From: an uncultured Bacteroidota bacterium
GTDB taxonomy: Bacteria > Bacteroidota > Rhodothermia > Rhodothermales > UBA10348
Assembly: GCA_937876355.1 (NCBI GenBank)
Contig: CALFHN010000115.1
Location: 1 to 43,896 of the forward strand
Direction of reading: 5' to 3'
DNA: 43,896 nt
Both the position numbers and the translations under genes were made by a program. Under the pieces are notes generated by a model, which saw only the letters and a list, made by a program, of their open reading frames with translations, made no database searches and was not told the origin of the DNA. Below are positions 6,213 to 16,303 of this stretch, one piece after another. Position 1 is the first letter of the stretch. Each line of letters opens with the position of its first letter.

Positions 6213-8768
6213 ATGGAAAGTAGTACGAGGTTTAAGGAATTCCGGCGTTTGGTCAGGAATAAATTCAACGTCTTCAACAGTCTATTCTTGAGTCTTCCGT
6301 TCAAACAGATTCGTACCACTGGCGAACTGATGCCGCTTCTTCAGAATGAATGCAGAGACGGCCTAAGAGATGGCCGCGAGCCGCTGGAAATATTGGATTC
6401 TTTTTTCGCATCCCGTCCAGAATTGAAGACGGAACAGGCACGAATGAATTTCATGTTTCGGGTCATTCAATACGTGGAACGGCAGGTTGTGCTGTTCGAC
6501 AGCGTGGAAGATGCCGCATTCGCAGACCTCCACGGCGGAAATGAAGAGCTTTCCTTAAGCGATTACATTCACTTTACGAATAGTAAATCAGGAGCCAAAA
6601 ATACTACGACTGGTGCGCTCGAACTGCTGTCCAAATTTCGGACCCGCATCGTCTTTACGGCGCATCCCACTCAGTTTTATCCTCCTTCTGTCCTTAGGAT
6701 CATTGCCAAACTGCGTCAATTCATATCGGAAAACGATATTTCGAGTATCGATATGAGCTTGCAACAGCTGGGCCTTACGTCGCTCTTGAAATCAACCAAG
6801 CCGACCCCTCTGGAAGAGGCAAAAAATATTATTTATTTCCTGCGGAACGTGTATTACGATGCAGTGGGAGAGATTTATTCGGAATTGAGAGAGGCCACTC
6901 CCGGTGGCCATTTTAACAACGCGCAGATCCTTCAGCTCGGATTCTGGCCGGGCGGAGATCGGGATGGCAATCCTTTCGTCACCTTCGATACCACATTAGC
7001 CGTTGCCGATGAGCTGCGAATGACCTTGATGAAATGTTACTACGGCGACTTGAAGGATCTGGAGGGAAAACTGACCTTTCGAAACGTGGAAGACGTTGTG
7101 GCAGAGCTTATTAGCTCGGTATATGAGGCCATGTTTAACGCGGGTTCTACGCTGGCAGCAACGGATATTGAACGGCCCCTTAAGGATATAAAGAAGATCC
7201 TATTATCTGAATACAACGGGCTGTACCGCGAAGATGTTGATGCCTTAATCGGAAAGGTCAATCTGTTCAAAACCCACTTTGCGACCATTGATATTCGTCA
7301 GAATCATGCCGTGCATGAGCAAGTGATCACCGCAATTTTGAAGCAGAACCACCTAATAAAGGATTCGCTCGATGAATTGACGCAAGAGGACCTGACAGAA
7401 ATCCTTCTGAGCAAAACCTTCGACCTCAATGCCAATGACTATAAAGATGCTCTGATTCAGGATACCATTCGAACCATTAAAGGAGTTGAGCACATTCAGG
7501 CCAGAAACGGAGAAGATGGCTGCAACCGCTACGTAATCAGCAACTCCGAGGATATCCATTCAGTTCTTTTCGTTTTTGCGCTGTTCCGTTGGTGCTGGGG
7601 CAGGAAAGTATTCCCGATAGACATCATTCCTTTGTTCGAGTCTGTAGAAGGGATGGACCATGCAAGGCGGATAATGAACGATTTGTTTGCCATGCCCGCC
7701 TACCGGGAGCACGTCCAGCAACGGAAGGACATCCAGACGATGATGCTGGGTTTTTCAGACGGGACCAAGGACGGAGGTTATTTGATGGCCAACTGGTCGA
7801 TTCACACGACCAAAGAAGAACTTTCCGGGGTTTGCGATGAATATGGGGTCCAGGCGGTGTTCTTTGACGGACGAGGCGGCCCTCCAGCCCGCGGAGGTGG
7901 TAAAACACATCGTTTTTATGCTTCTCAGAGCGACAAAATCGCCAATCATGCCATCGAACTGACCATCCAGGGGCAGGTCATTACGAGTATGTACGGGACG
8001 AAGGAGCAATTCAAATATCAGGCGGAGCAATTAATAGCTGCTGGCATCCATAAAGACGTTCTGGGCGAAAAAAACAGCATTTCCAAACGTTTCAGAACAC
8101 TGTTTGATGAAGTGGCGGACCTGAGCTACTCGTCTTATACTGAGCTAAAAAACCACCCCATGTTCGTTCCGTATCTAGAAAAAAAGAGCACGCTTCGTTT
8201 TTACAGCCGGGCCAATGTGGGCAGCCGGCCCAGTGTTCGTGGCTCGAATCAGAAATTGGAATTCAAAAACCTGCGCGCGATACCGTTTGTCGGATCTTGG
8301 AGCCAATTGAAACAGAACGTCCCCGGATATTTCGGAATAGGATCGGCTTTCAAAGCCGTAGCCGATGGCGGAAGGCTAGAGGATCTACAGTCGCTCTTCC
8401 GGGAAGTCCCGTTTTTCAAGACCTTGGTGCTCAACAGCATGATGTCCCTATCAAAATGTAACTTCGCGTTGACGGGGTATATGGCCCATGATCCGGAGTT
8501 TGGGTCTTTTTGGAACGTGTTGAAGGACGAATACGAGCTTTCCCTCAAGATGGTGCTGCTTGTCTCTGGTTACCACGAATTGATGGAAGAAGAGGCCACT
8601 TCCAAAGAATCGGTAGCCATCCGGGAAGACATCGTCATGCCCCTTCTGATCATCCAGCAATACGCTTTGCAAAAGCTGGAACGGAGCGACGAGCAAAAAG
8701 ACGTCTACGAGAAAATCATCATCCGGTCCCTGTACGGTAATATAAATGCGAGTCGGAATTCAGCCTGA
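6213..8768 (+). CDS. ppc: Phosphoenolpyruvate carboxylase (Bacteroidota type)
   Basis: This 851-residue enzyme carboxylates phosphoenolpyruvate with bicarbonate to oxaloacetate, refilling the TCA cycle. Core motifs are in order: VFTAHPTQ (catalytic His), GFWPGGDRDGNP, MLGFSDGTKDGG and FFDGRGGPPARGGG. The classical FHGRGG is FDGRGG here and the C-terminus ends SLYGNINASRNSA instead of QNTG. From memory these are features of the Bacteroidota branch rather than damage. It is divergent from the NTF2-like gene and convergent with the methyltransferase, so it is probably transcribed alone. Confidence 0.93.
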   Translation: MESSTRFKEFRRLVRNKFNVFNSLFLSLPFKQIRTTGELMPLLQNECRDGLRDGREPLEILDSFFASRPELKTEQARMNFMFRVIQYVERQVVLFDSVEDAAFADLHGGNEELSLSDYIHFTNSKSGAKNTTTGALELLSKFRTRIVFTAHPTQFYPPSVLRIIAKLRQFISENDISSIDMSLQQLGLTSLLKSTKPTPLEEAKNIIYFLRNVYYDAVGEIYSELREATPGGHFNNAQILQLGFWPGGDRDGNPFVTFDTTLAVADELRMTLMKCYYGDLKDLEGKLTFRNVEDVVAELISSVYEAMFNAGSTLAATDIERPLKDIKKILLSEYNGLYREDVDALIGKVNLFKTHFATIDIRQNHAVHEQVITAILKQNHLIKDSLDELTQEDLTEILLSKTFDLNANDYKDALIQDTIRTIKGVEHIQARNGEDGCNRYVISNSEDIHSVLFVFALFRWCWGRKVFPIDIIPLFESVEGMDHARRIMNDLFAMPAYREHVQQRKDIQTMMLGFSDGTKDGGYLMANWSIHTTKEELSGVCDEYGVQAVFFDGRGGPPARGGGKTHRFYASQSDKIANHAIELTIQGQVITSMYGTKEQFKYQAEQLIAAGIHKDVLGEKNSISKRFRTLFDEVADLSYSSYTELKNHPMFVPYLEKKSTLRFYSRANVGSRPSVRGSNQKLEFKNLRAIPFVGSWSQLKQNVPGYFGIGSAFKAVADGGRLEDLQSLFREVPFFKTLVLNSMMSLSKCNFALTGYMAHDPEFGSFWNVLKDEYELSLKMVLLVSGYHELMEEEATSKESVAIREDIVMPLLIIQQYALQKLERSDEQKDVYEKIIIRSLYGNINASRNSA

Positions 8769-8829
8769 TGAACTAGGGCCGATTCAAGAGATCGTATCAA
8801 ACTTTACTTGGTACTGCGGCCTTGATTGG

Positions 8830-10101
8830 TCACTTTGGGTCGGCCGTTTCCTGGGCCTCCTGCCCTTGTGGTGCTTCGGCCGTATCTGTTGTTTCCGGTT
8901 CAGTTGCCGTTGCCTGGGCCTCTCGTCGAAGCCTGTCTTTTTCTCGCTGTCCGGCATACATATCGTAGCGTGCCAAACGACCGTCGAGCGCCCCGTTGAC
9001 CAGTTCCTTTTTCCAAGTAGTCCTTAGGCCAACCGTTTTTAATAACTCCGGCTTTCCGACATAAACATAGGCCGTCGTTCCGGCACATTTTTGCTTGAAA
9101 AAATCGCCCAGGTTTTTGTAAAAATCTTCGATTCGCATGCCGCCATTTAATCGAACCCCATACGGTGGGTTCGTGACTAAGACGCCGTTTTCGAAGCTAT
9201 CCAGGTCCCGGTAATCGGCCCTGCTCAGCGTCACAAGGTCTCCGTGAGGTAATCGGGATAAGTTTTTCCGGGCGAAGCGTACCGCTTCAGAATCGATATC
9301 AGACCCCGAAATAAGTCCTTTTTCAATCGGTTTTATCGCATCGTCAATTTCTTTTTTTCGGGCCGACCAGGCCCACAGATCGAAGTCCGGAAATTGCTCA
9401 AATCCAAACGATTGATGAAGGTATCCGGAAGGAGTGCCGGTTGCCATCATCAGAGCTTCGGCCAAAATGGTCCCCGATCCACACATGGGGTCTAAAAGCG
9501 GACGGTCGGCCTTCCATTCGGTCATCCGGATGATCGAGGCCGCAACGGTCTCTTGAAGCGGAGCTTCCATCGCATCAAGTCGATACCCCCTTCGGTGCAT
9601 AGATTGCCCTGCGGCATCCAAACTAATGGTTGCCCGATTATTTTCGATGTGCAGGTTGATGGACACATCGGGTTCACGCCGATCCACATCGGGCCGCGTT
9701 CCAACCTGGTCCCGAATCATATCGACAATCGCATCCTTGAGCTTTAAAGCGGCGTATTTCGAATGTGTGATGTTGCTGGCAGAAACAGAGGCAAAGATGG
9801 CAAAAGTTCGATCTGTGCCAATCAAGGTCATCCAATCTACTTCTTGGGCTCGTTTGTACAGGTATTTGTCGCTGTGGCAATCAAAGGTAACTAGGGGAGC
9901 AATGACCCGGGTTGGAATGCGTGCTTGGTACACAATGTTGTACAACGTAAGCGCATCGGCCTTAAAGTGGACGCCGCGATAACCCGGCTCAATGTCGACA
10001 GCACCTAATTCGGCAAGCTCCTCTCCTGCAAGTTCTTCTATAGGATGGGCTACTTGGGCGAAATATCGCTGGTGTTCTTGATATAAATAGGGAGCTTCGA
10101 T
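8830..10101 (-). CDS. THUMP-domain class I RNA methyltransferase (RlmL/YcbY-like); no canonical start codon
   Basis: The SAM-dependent enzyme is of the RlmL/Trm11-like group that methylates a guanine base (23S rRNA G2445 in E. coli). The Rossmann SAM motif is LLDPMCGSGTILAEALM and the catalytic motif is VLVTNPPYGVRL. The first usual start codon is a TTG at 9945, but the frame is open and family-like far upstream: YQEHQRYFAQVAHPIEEL and ELGAVDIEPGYRGVHF are the THUMP N-terminus. Between 9945 and the in-frame TGA at 10137 there is no ATG, GTG or TTG. The best-placed candidate is ATC at 10099-10101, four bases after the TGA of the upstream phosphodiesterase gene, giving about 423 residues. The tail (last 30 residues) is low-complexity and rich in Ala, Glu and Thr. 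A substitution in the start codon is the alternative explanation. Confidence 0.8.
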   Translation of the reverse strand: MEAPYLYQEHQRYFAQVAHPIEELAGEELAELGAVDIEPGYRGVHFKADALTLYNIVYQARIPTRVIAPLVTFDCHSDKYLYKRAQEVDWMTLIGTDRTFAIFASVSASNITHSKYAALKLKDAIVDMIRDQVGTRPDVDRREPDVSINLHIENNRATISLDAAGQSMHRRGYRLDAMEAPLQETVAASIIRMTEWKADRPLLDPMCGSGTILAEALMMATGTPSGYLHQSFGFEQFPDFDLWAWSARKKEIDDAIKPIEKGLISGSDIDSEAVRFARKNLSRLPHGDLVTLSRADYRDLDSFENGVLVTNPPYGVRLNGGMRIEDFYKNLGDFFKQKCAGTTAYVYVGKPELLKTVGLRTTWKKELVNGALDGRLARYDMYAGQREKDRLRREAQATATEPETTDTAEAPQGQEAQETADPK

Positions 10102-10105
10102 GAGA

Positions 10106-11347
10106 TCAGTATTCCAAAATGGATGAAAGTGCGGTCATGTTGCCATCGTTCGATGCGGGTTTAATTCCCAAAATTCCCGACATCACGTTGTAGAGTTGGA
10201 TATTTTCAAACGGAGCAATTGTAACGCCGTCTTTAAAGGCAGGTCCATGAGCCACAAACGTAGCTTTCATGGATTCCAATTCATTGTCATACCCGTGGGC
10301 GCCGCCCGAAACAGAATTTGGGTTCTGCTCAAAATAACTCCTTTCACGAACAATCATCCAACCGTCATCGACGTGACCAAAAATTTGAGGTATCCGGCGG
10401 TGTCCTTCGTAGTGGAAACGGGCTGGTGCTTCGCCTTCCTTAAAGACGTGCATGCTAGGATGAGCGTTTTTTAGCGCGTCGTATACCGCATCAAACTTGC
10501 CGTCCTTCGGATTAAGTCCAAGCACCGAATAGGTGTCCGTGATATACACATCGTCCAAATCAATGTAGTCATCGAGGAAAACCACCCGGTCTGGAGAAAG
10601 CTCAGACATGCCGTGGTCCGCAACTAAGATAATATTGACCTTGTCGAAAAGGTCGCGCGAATCGAGGCCATCGAGTAAGCGTCCTATATACGCATCGATC
10701 CCGCGAACCGCATCCGCTGTTTCCTCGGCGTTTGGGCCTTCGCCGTGCCCAGCGTTGTCAACATCTGAAAAATACACCGATATAAAACCAGGACGCTCTG
10801 CGACAGGCATATCAAGCCACGAAAAAACTTGGTCAATGCGGTCGTTTCCGGGTACGGTATCATCGAAGGTATACCAGTACGATGGGCTCACGCCTTTGAT
10901 GGGCGCTTCCGATCCAACCCAATAATAGGTGGCCGTTTTTACGCCCTGATTTTCCGCAGTCACCCAAATGGGCTCACCTTCCCACCATTCAGACGTCGTA
11001 ATGGCTTCCCGGTCGCGGATCGAAAAACGCGCGTTCATCTCCGGATCGAACATGGTATTTGACACAATACCATGATGCGCAGGGTAAAGCCCTGTAACAA
11101 TGCTGTAATGATTCGGGAAGGTTAGAGAAGGATAAACTGGCACCATTCCCTGGTTCGCGTAGGCCCCACCGGTAATGAGGCGGTCAATGTTGGGCGTGTC
11201 CATTCGGTTGAGATAGTCGGCTCGAAGTCCATCTGCCGAAAGTAATATGACCGTGTGGTCAAAATCGGAGGAAGGGCCGTTGTTTTCTTGAGAAGAACAT
11301 CCTGAAATTAATGCCGCGGCAAGCAGGACTGGTATGAAACGACGCAT
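10106..11347 (-). CDS. Exported nucleotide pyrophosphatase/phosphodiesterase family lipoprotein
   Basis: The 413-residue protein is of the alkaline-phosphatase superfamily, ectonucleotide pyrophosphatase/phosphodiesterase branch. A lipobox AALISGC (Cys17) predicts a lipid-anchored envelope protein. Two-metal-site residues are seen in VILLSADGLRADY (Asp), YPSLTFPNHYSIVTG (catalytic Thr), YFSDVDNAGHGEG (Asp, His), LVADHGMSEL (Asp, His) and SGGAHGYDN (His). It probably cleaves phosphodiester or pyrophosphate bonds in nucleotides outside the inner membrane; the substrate is not determined. Its TGA lies four bases from the probable start of the methyltransferase, so the two form one unit. Confidence 0.88.
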   Translation of the reverse strand: MRRFIPVLLAAALISGCSSQENNGPSSDFDHTVILLSADGLRADYLNRMDTPNIDRLITGGAYANQGMVPVYPSLTFPNHYSIVTGLYPAHHGIVSNTMFDPEMNARFSIRDREAITTSEWWEGEPIWVTAENQGVKTATYYWVGSEAPIKGVSPSYWYTFDDTVPGNDRIDQVFSWLDMPVAERPGFISVYFSDVDNAGHGEGPNAEETADAVRGIDAYIGRLLDGLDSRDLFDKVNIILVADHGMSELSPDRVVFLDDYIDLDDVYITDTYSVLGLNPKDGKFDAVYDALKNAHPSMHVFKEGEAPARFHYEGHRRIPQIFGHVDDGWMIVRERSYFEQNPNSVSGGAHGYDNELESMKATFVAHGPAFKDGVTIAPFENIQLYNVMSGILGIKPASNDGNMTALSSILEY

Positions 11348-11559
11348 ATTTACAGTTACCGATTAAAAAGAAAGCATGAGAACATGCAGAATATCGAGTC
11401 TAGCGTTAGGAATACAGCCCCAAAGACAAGATCCTTGAAATAGTAACAATCTCGAAATAGTAACGATGCTTCCCTCTGCCAAATGGAACCGGGTTTCGGG
11501 GCTTCCGTTGCATCGAACCTGCTCGAACTTCCTTCAAATGCTCTTTTTTACCCCAAAAC

Positions 11560-12627
11560 GTGAAAATAGGACCTATTACGTTCGGCCCTCGTCCCATTTT
11601 TCTGGCTCCCATGGAGGACGTCAGTGACCCGCCGTTTCGTTTAATGTGCAAACGATTTGGTGCAGATTTGCTGTACACCGAGTTTATTTCTTCTGGCGGA
11701 TTGACCTACGAAGCTAGAGGCTCTCTGATGAAGTTGGATATTTATGAAGAAGAGCGGCCTGTAGCTATTCAAATATTCGGTGGCGATATCGACCAAATTC
11801 GCCAGGCCACACGCATTGTAGACGCTGTAAATCCAGACATCATCGATATCAATTTCGGTTGCCCTGTTAAAAAAGTGGTTTGCAAAGATGGTGGGGCAGG
11901 CATTCTGAAGAATCTCCCGAAAATGCAGGCCTTAACGGCTGCTGTGATTGAAGAATCGAGCAAACCAGTTACCGTAAAGACACGCCTCGGTTGGAATGAC
12001 GAGACTATTCAAATTCTGGAAGTGGCCCGGATGCTGGAAGAAACGGGTGTACAGGCACTAGCCGTACACGCGAGAACACGGTCACAGATGTACAAAGGGG
12101 ATGCGCGCTGGGATTGGTTAAAACGAATCAAAGAGGATTCAGGTATTTCTATTCCGCTTATCGGAAACGGGGATGCTTCGTCACCTGAGCGCATCGAGGC
12201 GATGTTCGACGAAACAGGTGTTGATGCGGTCATGATTGGACGCGCGGCAATCGGCAATCCCTGGATATTTAGTGCTACAAAAATTTATAGAGAAACGGGT
12301 GAATTGCCGCCCCCTCCAACGTGGCATCAGCGGTGCGAGGCCGTGGCCGAGCACTTGGCTCTTAAATGTGAGTGGCTTGGTGAAAAAACGGGCGTTCTAG
12401 AGATGCGCCGGATGTACGGAGGTTATTTTAAGGGCTTTAGGAGTGCCAGCGCGCTGCGTCAATTGATTATGGTGCCAACGTATTTGGACGGCGTTTTGGA
12501 GGTCTTGTTGAACTTTTCTGAGGACGATTTGAATACCGTTCGGTCCGCTCCGAACGTGCGTGCCGTCGCGATAAAAGCTACTCTCCCAAAGTCTACCAGA
12601 AGCGCCATCGTAGCTGAGCCAGTCTGA
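11560..12627 (+). CDS. dus: tRNA-dihydrouridine synthase (DusB-like)
   Basis: This 355-residue flavoenzyme reduces specific uridines of tRNA to dihydrouridine with NADPH. Motifs are the N-terminal FLAPMEDVSDPPFRLMC, the catalytic Cys101 in INFGCPVKKV, VKTRLGW, AVHARTRSQMYKG and IGNGDASSPE. The start is GTG at 11560; the residues just after it (KIGPITFGPRPIFLAPM) match the family opening. The upstream 212-base gap before the divergent phosphodiesterase holds no gene. It contains a 13-base direct repeat (TCGAAATAGTAAC-like, near 11434 and 11452). Confidence 0.92.
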   Translation: MKIGPITFGPRPIFLAPMEDVSDPPFRLMCKRFGADLLYTEFISSGGLTYEARGSLMKLDIYEEERPVAIQIFGGDIDQIRQATRIVDAVNPDIIDINFGCPVKKVVCKDGGAGILKNLPKMQALTAAVIEESSKPVTVKTRLGWNDETIQILEVARMLEETGVQALAVHARTRSQMYKGDARWDWLKRIKEDSGISIPLIGNGDASSPERIEAMFDETGVDAVMIGRAAIGNPWIFSATKIYRETGELPPPPTWHQRCEAVAEHLALKCEWLGEKTGVLEMRRMYGGYFKGFRSASALRQLIMVPTYLDGVLEVLLNFSEDDLNTVRSAPNVRAVAIKATLPKSTRSAIVAEPV

Positions 12628-12712
12628 TTTTGCGGATATATTGGCCCATTTAAAAGGCCCTTGATATCGCAGAGTTATGATGGTGTCCAACACCAACCGA
12701 ATTGCCAGAAAA

Positions 12713-13768
12713 CTATTTTTCCCCAATCGATTCTAGGTATTCTTTTCCACGGCCTTTGATGTTCTCGTCCCAATATTGCATCCAATCTGGTCCTTCTGCC
12801 GTCAATCTGACCCAATCCACTTCCATCTTACGTATATCTGATTCACGCATCCACTGAGGCAAGGCGGTTGAATCCACATCCGTTCGGGCGGGGATTCTGT
12901 AATAGGTGTTGGCTTGATGAATGAGGGCATCTGACGTCGTAACAAACTCATAAAACAATTTGGCGGCTTCCGTGGCGGGTCCGTTTGCTACCAAAGCAAT
13001 TCCATCATGCAACACGGGCGTACCACTTGAAGGAATAGAAAAGCCGAATGGGTACCCGTTGGTTTCACCTTGAATGTAGGTATCCGGCATATTCCATAGC
13101 GATACGGCGCCCTCTTCTCGGGCAATTTTGAGGTAAAGCTGAGTCGGATCGGCGGCGTAGGTTTTTGTGTTCAGATCGAGCCTCGCAAGCCACTCATACC
13201 CTTTTTCAACAGATTCTTGGCGCATAATAAGAGCGCCCCAAATGGTCCTCATCGTTGAGCTGGCCAGTGGATACCTCACGATTATGCGGTCCTTCCAGCG
13301 CTCGTCCAACAAATCGTCCCAGTCCAGAGGTTTTTCGCTCTCAGAAACCGTACGAGAGTTAAAAAGGAGCACTTCGGGGGTCAAATAGGTCGCAAACCAC
13401 ATTCCTGAGGGGTCTTTTGCGCCTTCTGGAATGCCGTCAGCCCAGCTTGGAACATACGTAGCCAGAAGGCCCTCGGCAGCGGCTCTTGAAAACGTTGGAC
13501 TGTCTCCGCCCCACCAAAGGCTGGCAACGGGATTGTTTCGCTCCGTACGAATACGATCGTATGCGTCCTGCCCTCCCATATCAATCCACTGCACGTTGAT
13601 GTCCGGATGTGCGGCCTCGAAAGTCATTTCGTATTCCGTAAGCATCTCTTTTCCGTGGGGTGAATAAACAACCAGCGGTTCCCGACTGTCCGACGAACAG
13701 CCTGCGACAAGAAGGAGGCAAATGAGGGCTGGAAAAAACGAGACTTTAGAACTGGAAGCTACGGGCAT
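12713..13768 (-). CDS. ABC-type extracellular substrate-binding lipoprotein (iron/organic-anion family), no transporter nearby
   Basis: A family-1/iron(III)-like periplasmic binding protein of about 351 residues. The lipobox LLLVAGC follows a signal sequence that starts at the ATG at 13768; a TTG at 13804 would add 12 residues. Landmarks are VVYSPHGKEMLTEYEMTFE (first strand and hinge), GGDSPTFSRAAAEGLL, a WDDLLDERWKDRI segment and GIALVANGP. The ligand cannot be told. Permease and ATPase genes are not adjacent. It starts just after the pcrA stop and ends convergent with dus. Confidence 0.82.
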   Translation of the reverse strand: MPVASSSKVSFFPALICLLLVAGCSSDSREPLVVYSPHGKEMLTEYEMTFEAAHPDINVQWIDMGGQDAYDRIRTERNNPVASLWWGGDSPTFSRAAAEGLLATYVPSWADGIPEGAKDPSGMWFATYLTPEVLLFNSRTVSESEKPLDWDDLLDERWKDRIIVRYPLASSTMRTIWGALIMRQESVEKGYEWLARLDLNTKTYAADPTQLYLKIAREEGAVSLWNMPDTYIQGETNGYPFGFSIPSSGTPVLHDGIALVANGPATEAAKLFYEFVTTSDALIHQANTYYRIPARTDVDSTALPQWMRESDIRKMEVDWVRLTAEGPDWMQYWDENIKGRGKEYLESIGEK

Positions 13769-13809
13769 AACATGACGGCTTAGGTGAACGCCTCCTACGT
13801 TCAATTTGT

Positions 13810-16146
13810 CTAACCGATCCTTTTTAGTCTGGCAAAACGGAGAATCAACTTCTTTTGACCAACCTCAGAAAAGAAAACGACCGCTTTGGTGTTTGGTCCA
13901 TTGCCTTCCATGGAGACGACCTTTCCTTCACCAAACAAACTATGCTCGACCACCATCCCAGGCGCAAGGCGGGTGCTTTCTTCCTCTTCATACACGATTC
14001 GACGCTCTTCATCGGTTGCCTTGGATCTGACGGGTTTGGATTTGACCGGTGCGCCGCGTTCCTCACGCAAGTTCGTGCGATAATAAAATGGGTCAACTTT
14101 GTCGTACGAAGGGCCACCGGATCGGCTTTTGAAACGATCCGTATTTGGGTCAAATAGTTGGCCAGTTTCAGAACGCATTACAGACGCATCAATCTCTTCA
14201 AAGAACCGGCTTCGAACAGCAGGTTGCTGCTCTCCGAAACGAAAACGGCTACGCGCATGGGATAAAAACAATAACATTTTGGAGCGGGTAGCTCCCACGT
14301 AAAAAAGTCTTCGTTCCTCTTCAAGTTGCTGTGGATCCTGAGCAGCGGCTTGTAGCGGGAACAGTCCTTCCTCCATACCCGAGAGGAATACAACCGGGAA
14401 TTCGAGACCTTTAGACGCATGTAGCGTCATCAGGGTGACCCGATTGGCAGTGTCTTGGGTTTCGTCCGCGTCAGTAAGAAGAGAAATTTCCTGCAGGAAA
14501 CCACTTAGGGAATTCTCTTCCCGCTCTTCGGATGTGAACTCTGCGATGGCGTTGAGTAACTCTTGGACGTTTTCCCAACGGACTAGATTTTCTGGAGTGT
14601 TTTCTTTCCGGAGGTCTTCGAGTAAACCTGATTCACGAATTAGCTCTTTAGCAATGATGGATGCTGGCTCCGTTTTCGCTCTCTCCCGGAATTTATTCAG
14701 CATATCCCTAAAGCCCGAAACAGCCTTCGTGGCACGGCCAGCCAATCCGGTTTGACCGATGCGTTCCAAGGCTTCCCAACTCCCGATTTGGTTTTGGTCG
14801 GCAAAATCCCAGAGCAACGATTGCGTCTTGTTTCCAATTCCACGAACAGGCAAATTGATGACCCTGCGGATACTTGCGACGTCGTTTGGATTCACCACAA
14901 GTCGCAGGTAGGCCAACGCATCTTTAATTTCTCGGCGCTGATAAAAGGAAACGCCCCCAACTACTCGGTAGGGTATACCACCGCGCCTAAGCGCATCCTC
15001 TAGCGACCTACTTTGGGCATTGGTTCGGTACAGAATGGCAAAATCTTTGTTCAAATGTCCCAATCGAACCTGAATATCCCGAATTCGGCGCTCTATTTTT
15101 TGAGCTTCATCACGCTCAGAAAGAGACTCCATGACGATAACAGGATCGCCTTCGTCATTATCTGTCCACAGATTTTTTTCGAGTTGCTGCTGATTGTTTT
15201 TAATAATGGAGTCAGCAAGCCGAATAATTCGTTTTGTCGAGCGGTAATTTTGCTCCAATCGAATCGTGGTGGCGTTGGGATAATCGCGCTGGAATGACAA
15301 AATGTTGGTGATATCTGCCCCCCGGAAAGCATAAATGCTCTGCGCGTCATCGCCAACCACACACAGGTTTCCGTGTTTTTTGGCCAACATTCTAGCCAAC
15401 AGATACTGGGCCTTATTGGTATCCTGATATTCGTCAATGTGGATGTATTTCCATCGATTTTGATACTTTTCGAGTACATCAGGATGGTTGTCAAAAAGTT
15501 GGATCGGCTTTAGGAGCAAGTCATCAAAATCCATTGCATTAGCAGCCCGCAGCGCGTCCAAATAGGGCTGATACAACTCTGCAGCGCGCACTTGCGTCGG
15601 AGTTATGGCCGATTGGGCGAATTCAGCCGGCGACATCATTTTGTTTTTCGCTCCAGAAATCGAGTGATGAACAGATTTCGGCCGGACCTGTGTTGTGTCA
15701 ATATTTAGGCGATTCATTAGATCGCGAATTACCCGCTGACTGTCGTCAGAATCATAAATCGTAAAATCTGCGGTATACCCAATGCGTTCGCCTTCAATGC
15801 GCAACATCCGAGCAAACATCGAATGATATGTGCCAAGAGCCATCCCTCGGCCCGTTTCGTCCCCTACTAGTTCAATGACGCGCTCGCGCATCTCGCGCGC
15901 CGCCTTGTTGGTAAAGGTAATGGCGAGCACTTCCCATGGCCGAGCTTTTTCGGTAGCCAACAAATAGGCGATCCTATGCGTGAGAGTTCGAGTTTTACCC
16001 GACCCCGGGCCGGCAATGATCAATACGGCGCCATCTACAGCCAAGACCGCTTCTTGTTGAACATCGTTAAGGCCACTTAGAATTTCCGCAGGAGCCGTTT
16101 TTTTGGCAGGGGAATCGAAGTCAGGAAGCAGGGTAAATTGGGTCAT
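13810..16146 (-). CDS. pcrA: UvrD/PcrA-type ATP-dependent DNA helicase
   Basis: A superfamily-1A 3'-5' helicase of about 778 residues, used in DNA repair and removal of stalled complexes. It has Walker A IIAGPGSGKTRTLTHR, motif Ib TFTNKAAREM, Walker B DEYQDTNKAQY, motif III GDDAQSIYAFRGA, motif IV LEQNYRST and motifs V-VI TLHASKGLEFPVVF and YVGATRS. The C-terminal 50 residues (VVEHSLFGEGKVVSMEG) are the PcrA-type Tudor-like domain that contacts RNA polymerase in other species. The ATG at 16146 (MTQFTLLPDF) is preferred over a TTG at 16209. Confidence 0.93.
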   Translation of the reverse strand: MTQFTLLPDFDSPAKKTAPAEILSGLNDVQQEAVLAVDGAVLIIAGPGSGKTRTLTHRIAYLLATEKARPWEVLAITFTNKAAREMRERVIELVGDETGRGMALGTYHSMFARMLRIEGERIGYTADFTIYDSDDSQRVIRDLMNRLNIDTTQVRPKSVHHSISGAKNKMMSPAEFAQSAITPTQVRAAELYQPYLDALRAANAMDFDDLLLKPIQLFDNHPDVLEKYQNRWKYIHIDEYQDTNKAQYLLARMLAKKHGNLCVVGDDAQSIYAFRGADITNILSFQRDYPNATTIRLEQNYRSTKRIIRLADSIIKNNQQQLEKNLWTDNDEGDPVIVMESLSERDEAQKIERRIRDIQVRLGHLNKDFAILYRTNAQSRSLEDALRRGGIPYRVVGGVSFYQRREIKDALAYLRLVVNPNDVASIRRVINLPVRGIGNKTQSLLWDFADQNQIGSWEALERIGQTGLAGRATKAVSGFRDMLNKFRERAKTEPASIIAKELIRESGLLEDLRKENTPENLVRWENVQELLNAIAEFTSEEREENSLSGFLQEISLLTDADETQDTANRVTLMTLHASKGLEFPVVFLSGMEEGLFPLQAAAQDPQQLEEERRLFYVGATRSKMLLFLSHARSRFRFGEQQPAVRSRFFEEIDASVMRSETGQLFDPNTDRFKSRSGGPSYDKVDPFYYRTNLREERGAPVKSKPVRSKATDEERRIVYEEEESTRLAPGMVVEHSLFGEGKVVSMEGNGPNTKAVVFFSEVGQKKLILRFARLKRIG

Positions 16147-16303
16147 CAGGCGGATATGGTCCGGCAGTGGAGAAGGATTAGCGTGTGTTATTGATACATC
16201 CGAGCACAAGATAAGCGAAGAGCTCTTTCGGATTCGGATTCCGCTTGTATATTAATGCGATTCGCGCACCTTGTAACTTCCCATCAAGCACCAATCCAGT
16301 ACT

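Noticed and set aside
7856-8768. Damage in phosphoenolpyruvate carboxylase (FDGRGG for FHGRGG, no C-terminal QNTG)
   Set aside because: As I recall the Bacteroidota branch of the family has these same changes; the frame and length are normal.
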